33,403 nt of DNA from Nonomuraea basaltis (lineage in GTDB: Bacteria > Actinomycetota > Actinomycetes > Streptosporangiales > Streptosporangiaceae): positions 1-33,403 of the forward strand of contig NZ_VCJS01000140.1 in NCBI RefSeq assembly GCF_005893125.1, given 5' to 3'. Made by a program: the position numbers and the translations under genes. The notes under the pieces were generated by a model. The model had not been told where the DNA came from. It saw only the letters and a list, made by a program, of their open reading frames with translations, and did not search any database. Within the stretch, counting starts at the first letter, position 1. The number at the start of each line of letters is the position of its first letter. Below, piece after piece: positions 27,522-33,403 of this stretch.

Positions 27522-28121
27522 ATGAAGATTCTTCTCATCGGTGCCGGCGGCACGCTCGGCACCGCCTTGCGCGAGACGCTGCTCGGGCGTGGCCACGACA
27601 TCCTCACTGTTGGTCGAAGCAGTGGTGACCTCCGCCACGACATCTCCGACCCCGCTCAGATCACGGCACTGTACGCGAAGGCGGATGCGGTGGACGCCGT
27701 GGTCAGCGCCGCCGGCGACGTCCCCTGGAAGCCGTTCGCCGAGTTGACACCGCAGGACTACCAGGCGGCGTTCGACGGCAAGGTGCTCAGCCAGATCGAG
27801 CTGGTGCGCCAGGGTATTCCTCACGTTTCCGAGCGCGGGTCCTTCACCCTGATCACCGGTGTGCTGGCTCGGGAGCCTGTTGCCACGGGCAGTGCCGCGT
27901 CCATGGCCAACGGCGCGGTGGAGGCGTTCGTGCGGGCGGCCGCCATCGAAATCGCACCCCAGCGCATCAATGCCGTCTCCCCGACGATCTTCACGGAAGA
28001 CCTCGACAAGTACGGGGCTTACTTTCCCGGCTTCCCGCCGGTAGACCTCAGCGATGTCGCCGCGGCTTACGTCCGCTCGATCGAAGGCGCCCAGACCGGC
28101 CAGGTCTACGCCCTTCCCTAG
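27522..28121 (+). CDS. Short-chain dehydrogenase-like protein lacking the Tyr-Lys pair
   Basis: 199 aa, short for an SDR. The cofactor loop is intact (GAGGTLGTAL, 7-16, giving a Rossmann start) and VSAAGD (61-66) and INAVSP (149-154) match SDR landmarks. Aligning SAASMANGAVEAF with the usual YxxxKxxVE places alanine (A126) at the catalytic tyrosine and asparagine (N130) at the lysine, and T112/G113 replace the serine pair. I recall a family of short SDRs with the same loss. It may bind NAD(P)H without classical catalysis or use other residues. Single gene, probably controlled by the divergent LysR protein. Confidence 0.88.
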   Translation: MKILLIGAGGTLGTALRETLLGRGHDILTVGRSSGDLRHDISDPAQITALYAKADAVDAVVSAAGDVPWKPFAELTPQDYQAAFDGKVLSQIELVRQGIPHVSERGSFTLITGVLAREPVATGSAASMANGAVEAFVRAAAIEIAPQRINAVSPTIFTEDLDKYGAYFPGFPPVDLSDVAAAYVRSIEGAQTGQVYALP

Positions 28122-28298
28122 TGCTGGGAGGACTTCCAGAACCGTCCACGAAGCGGTCCGAAGGAGGGCCGCGTGGTGTGATTACTCTTTTACTGGTCGG
28201 ACGATAAGGGACACGCTCGGGGCAAGGTGGTCATCACCGTCTCATAGAGGTGTCGGCGCGCATGTCGTATGTCACTCCGGCTCGCTACGCCCTGGCCA

Positions 28299-28320
28299 CA
28301 CCTCGTCTGCCGAAGAGGTG
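28299..28320. other. Weak hairpin in the SDR/micropeptide gap
   Basis: CACCTC/GAGGTG (28299-28304, 28315-28320) may end the SDR transcript. No gene is supported in 28122-28328. Confidence 0.3.
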
Positions 28321-28378
28321 CGGGAGAGCTTATATAAGTCATTTGTGAAGTAGTAGAATGATGGTATGAACTCTCCCG
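28321..28378 (+). promoter_or_regulatory. AT-rich promoter island bracketed by an inverted repeat
   Basis: CGGGAGAG (28321-28328) and CTCTCCCG (28371-28378) are inverted copies flanking an AT-rich core. The core holds the perfect palindrome CTTATATAAG (28329-28338) and TAGAAT (28354-28359), an excellent actinobacterial -10, 6 bases before the ATG at 28366. The palindrome sits at the -35 position, suggesting operator control. Confidence 0.55.
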
Positions 28379-28533
28379 GATCGTGGTGTGAACGGCCCAA
28401 GCCGCAGGCTCCGCCGTGCGAGCTCCCGTCCCCGTGGAGCAAGCCGAAGCAGCCGGACAATTGGTGCGAGGTGCAGAAAGACCCCGTGCTTTCGGTTCTG
28501 GGCTTCGTACTCAAGGCCGCCAAGCGGAAATAG
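28366..28533 (+). CDS. Candidate Trp/Cys/Pro-rich micropeptide
   Basis: 55 aa, not recognised. Composition is striking: 10 prolines, 3 tryptophans, 3 cysteines each followed by Glu (WCERPK, PCELPS, WCEVQK) plus PWSKPK, in a repeated W-x-x-x-P-K layout; the last 15 residues are hydrophobic then basic (VLSVLGFVLKAAKRK). GC3 is about 80%, which supports coding. There is no Shine-Dalgarno, but a near-consensus -10 lies 6 bases upstream, so a leaderless mRNA is likely. No signal peptide, so secretion is not indicated; peptide antibiotic, toxin or regulator are all only possible. Confidence 0.55.
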   Translation: MNSPGSWCERPKPQAPPCELPSPWSKPKQPDNWCEVQKDPVLSVLGFVLKAAKRK

Positions 28534-28593
28534 CGCGTGATAGAAGGCCAGTCGCCTGGGTAGTCGCTTTCCTCAGCGGAGGAGGCGAACATC

Positions 28594-28974
28594 GTGAACG
28601 ACACCCAGAAACTGGTCCACGATCTCTCCGAGCAGGTCTCCCGGCTCGTCAAGGATGAGCTTCGCCTGGCCAGGATGGAGCTCACGGAGAAGGGCAAGCA
28701 CGCCCGTTTCGGCGCGGGCCTGTTCGGTGCGGCCGGAACGGTCGCGTTCCTGGGCGGCGCCACGCTCGTGGCCGCTGTCGTCATGCTCCTCGCTCTGGTC
28801 CTGCCCGGATGGGCGGCTGCCGCGATCGTGGCGGGAGTGTTGCTCATCGCCGCCGCCGTGCTCGGCCTGACCGGCAAGAACCAGGTGAAACGAGCCGCGC
28901 CGCCGGTCCCCGAGGAGACCATCGCGAGCGTCAAGGCCGATATCGACATGGTCAAGGAGAGAGCACGGCGATGA
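28594..28974 (+). CDS. Phage holin family protein (DUF1469-like)
   Basis: 126 aa. N-terminal amphipathic helix rich in charge (LVHDLSEQVSRLVKDELRLARMEL), then two membrane helices (about 42-70 and 73-93), then a polar tail. This layout matches the Phage_holin_3_6/DUF1469 family common on actinomycete chromosomes, where it is not a lysis gene but an envelope protein. Start GTG at 28594 with GGAGGAGG 8 bases upstream. Stop overlaps the next ATG (ATGA), so it works with the DUF3618 protein. Confidence 0.88.
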   Translation: MNDTQKLVHDLSEQVSRLVKDELRLARMELTEKGKHARFGAGLFGAAGTVAFLGGATLVAAVVMLLALVLPGWAAAAIVAGVLLIAAAVLGLTGKNQVKRAAPPVPEETIASVKADIDMVKERARR

Positions 28975-29564
28975 GCGAGACCGACCCCGGACACAGCGAG
29001 CAACACGCCGGTGACGTCGGCGCCCGCAGAGCGACCGTGGGCACGCCGACCGAGCGCGAGTCCATCAACGTGCCTCCGACGAGACCCGGCGCGGCAGAGA
29101 ACGCGCGGCAGGCGGAGGCCGCCCGACAGGAACACGAGACATTCATCCCCGAAGCCCCCATCCCAGACGAACGATCCGAGGCCGTGGAGAGCCTGCGTAC
29201 CGAGGAGAGATCGCTGGGTGGGGAGCGCCGGGCCGCCGACGAGGGAGTGGGCGACGTGCGCAAGGACATCAAGGAAACCCGGAAAGAGATGGGCGAGACC
29301 GTCAGCGAGCTGGCGGACAAGGCCGATGTGAAGGGCAGGGCGACCAGCGCGGCCGAGACGGCCAAGGGCAAGGCCGCCGACGTGGCCGAGACCGTGAAGG
29401 GCAAGACCTCGGAGGTGGCGGACAAGGTCAGCGAGGCCACGCCCGACCAGGTCAAGGACGCCGCCGCGCAGGCGAAGAAGCGGCCCGTGCTGCTCATCGC
29501 CGCCGCCGGCGCCGTGGCGGCCTTCGTGTTCGGCCGCATCCTGAGGCGCCGCAGGGACCAGTAA
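28971..29564 (+). CDS. DUF3618 domain protein
   Basis: 197 aa. A charged, low-complexity N-terminal half, then the DUF3618 helix (DIKETRKEMGETVSELADKADVKGRA, about residues 100-125), a run of Lys/Ala-rich heptads (AKGKAADVAETVKGKTSEVADKVSEA), a C-terminal membrane helix (about 171-188) and a basic tail (RRRRDQ). Coiled-coil and tail-anchored in appearance. Coupled to the holin-family gene as in many actinomycetes; probably a cell-envelope stress pair. Function unknown. Confidence 0.87.
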   Translation: MSETDPGHSEQHAGDVGARRATVGTPTERESINVPPTRPGAAENARQAEAARQEHETFIPEAPIPDERSEAVESLRTEERSLGGERRAADEGVGDVRKDIKETRKEMGETVSELADKADVKGRATSAAETAKGKAADVAETVKGKTSEVADKVSEATPDQVKDAAAQAKKRPVLLIAAAGAVAAFVFGRILRRRRDQ

Positions 29565-29644
29565 GGCATCGCCGCGGGCCAGCCGGTCGTGCGGAAGCCG
29601 TACGCGGTGCCCCGCGACCCGCCGGAGGCCGATAACCTGCAGGG

Positions 29645-30070
29645 ATGATGCGTCGAACGGTCGTCGCCGCCATGGTGGCCCTGCTGGTGGCGGGCTGCGG
29701 CGGCGGGTCCGCGGTGAACGACTTCGGCACGGTGGTCAAGGGCTCCAAGGGCGAGACCGTGCGGGTCGAGCTGCGGCCGGGGCAGCGGTTCTCCCTGGCC
29801 GTGGCGGACAATCCGTCCGTTGGCGACAGCTGGTCGCTGGTGGAGGCACCGGACGCGAAGGTGGCCTCGTACATCAGCAAGGAGCGCGAGAGCGAGGGCG
29901 ACGCCCCCGGATCCGGCGGCACGGCGTACTTCGTCTTCAACTCCAAGCGGCCGGGCACGGCCGAGATCAGGCTGTTCAACTGCTGGCGCTGCGGCCAGGA
30001 CAGGACGCCGAAGGACGAGGAGAGCAGGCGGCAGTCCGGTGAGGCGATCTTCGCGGTCACCGTGCGGTGA
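29645..30070 (+). CDS. Lipoprotein with chagasin-like (I42) cysteine-protease inhibitor fold
   Basis: 141 aa. Signal peptide with lipobox LVAGC; C18 is the lipidated cysteine. The mature part has the loop signatures of chagasin-type inhibitors: NPSVGDSW at 56-63 (for NPTTGYxW) and GSGG at 89-92 followed by FNSKRPGTAEIRLF. A final CWRC pair (C113, C116) is additional. It would sit on the outer face of the membrane and could inhibit C1-type cysteine proteases. The start is ATG at 29645; a second ATG follows at once. Single gene or weakly linked to the next. Confidence 0.8.
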   Translation: MMRRTVVAAMVALLVAGCGGGSAVNDFGTVVKGSKGETVRVELRPGQRFSLAVADNPSVGDSWSLVEAPDAKVASYISKERESEGDAPGSGGTAYFVFNSKRPGTAEIRLFNCWRCGQDRTPKDEESRRQSGEAIFAVTVR

Positions 30071-30085
30071 TTCAGGAAGAGCGTC

Positions 30086-30820
30086 GTGACATTTCCGGAT
30101 AGCCTGCGGATCATGGAATTCATCCGGGTGCGCGCCTCGGCGGACGGCGCGGAGACGATCTCGTACTGGACCGGCGACGTATACGGGTGGCAGGACGACG
30201 ACGGCCCGCACCACCTGTTCGGATTCGAGGGGATCAACGTGGCCAGGGCGGTCGAGTCCGACGGCGGCTGGCAGCTGCTGACCAGGGAGGCCGCGCTCTA
30301 CCTCGACCCTCGCACCAGGGAGGTGATCGACGTCTGGGACAACCCGTTCACGGGGCGGCCGGTAGAGGTGCAGCACGTCTTCAACGATCCGGTCAACCAG
30401 CGGCTCGGCGCCTACCCGGTGCCGGTGACGCGTCTGGGCGGCCAGGTGGTCTACAACGTCGACATCCGGCTGGCCTACCCGTCGCCGCTCAAGGTCGCCG
30501 ACTACCCGGACAACTCGGCCGGTGACACGTATCGGGCGCTGGAGCTGTTCCAGTTCTTCGCCTCCGCCACGGATCTCGACTCGGGCGTGGCCGACGTGCC
30601 GTGCGTGTTCTCCTGGTGCCGGGTGTCGCCGTGGCTGCCGTGGATGGCGATGGGGCAGCGCGGGGGCGCGCTGGTCTACCACTGCCGGGGCGCCAAGGTG
30701 CCGGAGGTTCCCGAGCGGCTGCGCGAGCGCGTGGGCGAGCGTTTCCTGCACGCCCCAGAGGAGTGGTCGGGGCCCAACATGACGAGCTGGACGGCCTTCG
30801 CGGACAGGGCCGGACGGTGA
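30086..30820 (+). CDS. DUF1838 family protein
   Basis: 244 aa. Resembles DUF1838: FIRVRASADGAETISYWTGDVYG, GFEGINVARAV, REAALYLDPRTREVIDVWDNPFTG and VEVQHVFNDPVN. No signal peptide or membrane helix. The GTG at 30086 is preferred, with AGGAAG 6 bases upstream; ATG 30113 is an alternative with no ribosome site. The stop overlaps the HIT gene start as GTGA, so the two are cotranslated. Function not established. Confidence 0.82.
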   Translation: MTFPDSLRIMEFIRVRASADGAETISYWTGDVYGWQDDDGPHHLFGFEGINVARAVESDGGWQLLTREAALYLDPRTREVIDVWDNPFTGRPVEVQHVFNDPVNQRLGAYPVPVTRLGGQVVYNVDIRLAYPSPLKVADYPDNSAGDTYRALELFQFFASATDLDSGVADVPCVFSWCRVSPWLPWMAMGQRGGALVYHCRGAKVPEVPERLRERVGERFLHAPEEWSGPNMTSWTAFADRAGR

Positions 30821-31230
30821 GCCCCGACCTGTTCTGCGAGATCATCGCGGGCGAGCGGCCCGCCCACCTGGTGCGATCCGACGACGTGGCGGTCTCCTTC
30901 CTCGACGCCCGGCCGGTCTTCAAGGGGCACGTGCTGGTCGTGCCCACGCTCCACGTCGAGACGCTGGCCGACCTGGCCGACGTCGGGCCGTTCTTCGAGC
31001 GGGTGCAGGCCATGGCCAAGGCGGTCGAGGAAGGGCTGGAGGCCGACGGCACGTTCGTCGCCATGAACAACCGCATCAGCCAGAGCGTGGCCCATCTGCA
31101 CGTGCACATCGTGCCGCGCAACAAGAAGGACGGACTGCGCGGGTTCTTCTGGCCGCGCACGAAATACGACTCCGCCGAGGAGGCCGAGTCGTACGCCGCC
31201 AGGGTGGCCGCCGCCTGTGAGCGACGGTAG
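30817..31230 (+). CDS. HIT family nucleotide hydrolase/transferase
   Basis: 137 aa. Histidine-triad motif HLHVHIVPR with H93, H95, H97, near the C-terminal third; N-terminal segment FCEIIAGERPAHLVRSDDVAVSFLD matches the family. H97 or its equivalent is the nucleophile (second triad histidine region). Hydrolyses nucleotide phosphoramidates or dinucleotides; exact substrate unknown. Start GTG at 30817, set by GTGA overlap with DUF1838. Confidence 0.92.
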   Translation: MSPDLFCEIIAGERPAHLVRSDDVAVSFLDARPVFKGHVLVVPTLHVETLADLADVGPFFERVQAMAKAVEEGLEADGTFVAMNNRISQSVAHLHVHIVPRNKKDGLRGFFWPRTKYDSAEEAESYAARVAAACERR

Positions 31231-31244
31231 GGAGTGAACCACTT

Positions 31245-31277
31245 GCTCAGAGGGCCGACGCAGGAGGAGCTCTGAGC
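31245..31277. terminator. 8-bp inverted repeat between HIT and LytS genes
   Basis: GCTCAGAG (31245-31252) and CTCTGAGC (31270-31277) with a 17-base loop. A transcript end for the HIT gene or an operator for the next promoter. On the plus strand TAGGCT (31284-31289) follows, 8 bases before the LytS-like GTG. Confidence 0.4.
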
Positions 31278-31297
31278 GCGTACTAGGCTCTGGCCGC

Positions 31298-32476
31298 GTG
31301 GAGTACCTGGTCGGGGTCGCTGTCGTGGCCGTGCTCGTGGGCGTGCCCGCGATCGTGCTGTGGCGCGTCATGCGGGGCCGCCGCGAGCTGGGCACCAGCC
31401 CGGCGGAGCGGGCCACGTTCGAGACCCTGCACACCGCCTCGCTGGCCGGGCCGCCGCTGCGGGCCGGGCTCACCGCCGACGGCGCCGAACGCGCCTCGCG
31501 GCACCTGCGCGCCCTGCTCGGCTCGGCCGCCCTGGCGATCACCGACGGCGAGCGGCTGCTCGTGTACGACGGCGCCGGCGACCACCACGCGGTCGATGCG
31601 TTCGAGCACGCGGCGGCCACCTTGAAGGACGGCCGCACGCAGGTGCTGACCATCGACTGCGAACTGCTCGAATGCCCGATCAGGCAGGCCGTGGTCGTGC
31701 CGCTCACCACCGACGACCGGGTCGTCGGCGCCCTGGCCGCCTACGGGCAGCACGCCTCGGCCGGGCTGGTCAGGGCCGCCCAGGAGGTGGCGGGATGGGT
31801 GGACTCGCAGCTGGAGCTGGCCGAGCTGGACCGCTCCCGCACGCTGCTCATGGAGGCCGAGGTGCGGGCGCTGCGGGCGCAGATCTCGCCGCACTTCATC
31901 TACAACTCGCTCACCACGATCGCCTCGTTCGTCCGCACCGACCCCGAGCGGGCCAGGGAGCTGCTGCTGGAGTTCGCCGACTTCACCCGCTACTCCTTCC
32001 GCCGGCACGGCGAGTTCACCACGCTGGCCGAGGAGCTGCGCTCGATCGACCGCTACCTGATCCTGGAGCGGGCCAGGTTCGGCGACCAGCTGCAGGTCAC
32101 GCTCCGCATCGCGCCCGAGGTGCTGCCGGTCGCGGTGCCGTTCCTGTGCCTGCAGCCCCTGGTCGAGAACGCCGTCAGGCACGGTCTGGAGAGCCGCAAC
32201 GGTGTCGGCCGTATAACGATTATCGCCGAGGACGCCGGCGCCGAGTGCCGCATCAGCGTCGAGGACGACGGGCTCGGCATGGACCCCGACAGGCTGCGCC
32301 GCATCCTCGCAGGTGACATCGCCTCGCCCGGCGGCGTCGGGCTGGCGAACGTGGACGAGAGGCTGCGCCAGGTGTACGGCGACGAGTACGGACTGGTCGT
32401 CGAAACCGGCGCCGGGGCGGGTACCAAGGTCAACATCAGATTGCCGAAATATCACCCGGGCGTCTCTGCCCGTTGA
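31298..32476 (+). CDS. LytS-like sensor histidine kinase
   Basis: 392 aa. One N-terminal transmembrane helix (about 4-25), then a GAF-like region (about 60-170), then the LytS-type histidine kinase domain with H199 in ISPHFIYNSL, and HATPase with N-box LVENAVRHGL and G-box DDGLGMD plus GVGLANVDERL. Autophosphorylates and passes phosphate to the LytTR regulator encoded next. Start GTG at 31298 without Shine-Dalgarno; a TAGGCT -10 suggests a leaderless transcript. The 3' end contains the AT-rich codons AGA TTG CCG AAA TAT. Confidence 0.9.
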   Translation: MEYLVGVAVVAVLVGVPAIVLWRVMRGRRELGTSPAERATFETLHTASLAGPPLRAGLTADGAERASRHLRALLGSAALAITDGERLLVYDGAGDHHAVDAFEHAAATLKDGRTQVLTIDCELLECPIRQAVVVPLTTDDRVVGALAAYGQHASAGLVRAAQEVAGWVDSQLELAELDRSRTLLMEAEVRALRAQISPHFIYNSLTTIASFVRTDPERARELLLEFADFTRYSFRRHGEFTTLAEELRSIDRYLILERARFGDQLQVTLRIAPEVLPVAVPFLCLQPLVENAVRHGLESRNGVGRITIIAEDAGAECRISVEDDGLGMDPDRLRRILAGDIASPGGVGLANVDERLRQVYGDEYGLVVETGAGAGTKVNIRLPKYHPGVSAR

Positions 32477-32509
32477 CCTCGATCTTTGTTGTCGGTTTTA
32501 TCACTATCT

Positions 32510-33259
32510 ATGGCACAACTCCGGGTCCTCGCGGTCGACGACGAGCTACCCGCGCTCGAAGACCTGTCGTACCTGCTGCGCGCTGATCCCCGCATCGGCG
32601 AGGTGGTCACCGCTCGGGACGGCGCCGCCGCCCTGCGGCTGCTCGACCGCGCCATCGCCGACGGCAGGCCCATAGACGCCGTGTTCCTCGACATCAGGAT
32701 GCGCGGGCTCGACGGGGTGGTGCTCGGGCGGCTGCTGTCGCAGTTCGCCAACCCGCCCCGGGTCGTGTTCGTGACGGCGTACGAGGAGCACGCGGTCGAC
32801 GCGTTCGAGATCAAGGCCGAGGACTACCTGCTCAAACCGGTACGGCCGGAGCGGCTCGCCGAGGCGATCCGGCGCGTCGCGGTGTCGGCCGACGTGCCCG
32901 TGGAGGCCGGCGAGACCGACACGATCCCGGTCGAGCTGGGCGGGGTGACGCGGTTCGTGTCCAGCGCCGACGTGATCTACGTGGAGGCGCAGGGAGACTA
33001 CGCGCGGCTGCACACCGCCGGCGGGAGCCATCTGGTCCGCATCCCGCTGGCCACGCTGGAGGAACGCTGGGCCTCGGCCGGCTTCGTCCGCGTCCACCGC
33101 AGCCACCTGGTGGCCGTCAAGCACATCGAGGAGCTGCACATCGACTCGGGCAAGTGCACCGTGCGGGTGGGCGACACGGAGCTCCCGGTCAGCCGCAGGC
33201 ACACCCGCGAGCTACGCGACCTGCTGGTACGCCGCGCCAGGAAGGGCAGACCCGAATGA
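32510..33259 (+). CDS. LytTR-family response regulator
   Basis: 249 aa. Receiver domain with acidic pocket D10/D11, phosphoacceptor D61 (FLDIRMRG), T89 and K109 (EDYLLKPV); then a LytTR DNA-binding domain (about 143-245; DVIYVEAQGDYARLHT, FVRVHRSHLVAVKHIEELH). Regulates genes in response to the adjoining sensor. The ATG at 32510 is preferred over an in-frame TTG at 32486. Stop overlaps a further ATG as ATGA (33256), which opens only a 15-codon ORF. Confidence 0.92.
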   Translation: MAQLRVLAVDDELPALEDLSYLLRADPRIGEVVTARDGAAALRLLDRAIADGRPIDAVFLDIRMRGLDGVVLGRLLSQFANPPRVVFVTAYEEHAVDAFEIKAEDYLLKPVRPERLAEAIRRVAVSADVPVEAGETDTIPVELGGVTRFVSSADVIYVEAQGDYARLHTAGGSHLVRIPLATLEERWASAGFVRVHRSHLVAVKHIEELHIDSGKCTVRVGDTELPVSRRHTRELRDLLVRRARKGRPE

Positions 33260-33299
33260 GCGACCGCCTGAGAGGCCCGGCAGGAGAGGGCGGGCCCGC

Positions 33300-33403
33300 A
33301 TGAGCCCCGAACCTCGTCCGGCGCGGAGGATCCAGAGAGAACACCCGCGGCGGGTGGCGGTGACCAGCCCGCGCACCGCCGCCGCCCGCCGCCCCCGTTA
33401 CCC
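33300..33403 (+). CDS. Partial gene cut by window edge, downstream of LytS/LytTR
   Basis: Open from ATG 33300 (GAGAGGG upstream) through the edge; a GTG at 33360 is in frame. The visible residues from the GTG (TSPRTAAARRPRYP) resemble the N-terminus of a small membrane protein I recall between LytTR regulators and sodium:solute symporters in actinomycetes, which would suggest a transport operon under this two-component system. Only about 35 codons are visible. Confidence 0.4.
   Translation, partial: MSPEPRPARRIQREHPRRVAVTSPRTAAARRPRY

Noticed and set aside
27452..27643. 64-residue N-terminal extension of the LysR protein
   Set aside because: It reads through the divergent promoter and SDR start and is not part of the HTH domain.
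28054..28353. 99-codon plus-strand frame across the SDR end and the following gap
   Set aside because: It overlaps the SDR in another frame, has no ribosome site and reads into the AT-rich promoter island.
28594..29564. Prophage lysis module because of the holin-family hit
   Set aside because: No endolysin or phage genes are nearby; this holin-like/DUF3618 pair is a common chromosomal envelope pair.

Overview
The window looks like chromosome from a GC-rich filamentous actinomycete, most likely Streptosporangiales (Nonomuraea/Microbispora type). The reasons are about 70% GC with strong GC3 bias, many ATGA/GTGA start-stop overlaps, several starts that look leaderless, and typical actinobacterial families: a PF12897 aspartate aminotransferase, a DUF3618/holin pair, a PASTA-less membrane Ser/Thr kinase, an F420-type LLM oxidoreductase and a SWIM/SNF2 pair. 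The genus is inferred from memory of protein families, not from a search. No rRNA, tRNA, CRISPR array or complete insertion sequence was seen.

Left part (1-6.1 kb, minus strand): a tightly coupled four-gene operon for a biotin-dependent acyl-CoA carboxylase of the methylcrotonyl/geranyl-CoA type (beta then alpha subunit), a methylglutaconyl-CoA-hydratase-like crotonase, and an AtuA family protein. Together these suggest breakdown of a branched or isoprenoid acyl-CoA. It is followed to the right (6.2-10.1 kb, minus) by a membrane Ser/Thr kinase with an unusual extracellular domain and a GlcD-like FAD oxidase.

Middle (10.1-18.7 kb): a small two-helix membrane protein, aspartate aminotransferase, LLM oxidoreductase, a cytochrome aa3 oxidase subunit I (ctaD), then an AT-rich stretch with a possible transposase scrap and two mini-ORFs, then a complete frdABCD quinol:fumarate reductase/succinate dehydrogenase operon of the E. 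coli Frd type. Energy metabolism therefore clusters here.

Right (18.7-33.4 kb): a secreted M6 (immune inhibitor A) metalloprotease whose signal peptide carries three TTA codons and whose 3' flank carries three tandem hairpin repeats; a diacylglycerol-kinase-like lipid kinase; a convergent SNF2 helicase/SWIM pair; a divergent LysR/SDR pair; a candidate leaderless micropeptide; a holin-family/DUF3618 membrane pair; a chagasin-like lipoprotein; a DUF1838/HIT pair; and a LytS/LytTR two-component system running into a gene cut by the window edge.

No obviously complete new multi-gene system was found. The most promising unexplained items are the micropeptide and its AT-rich promoter island (28.3-28.5 kb), the kinase/SpaA-like fusion, the TTA-rich protease with its repeat array, and an AT-rich 12-mer that occurs twice in inverted orientation within one GC-rich gene.
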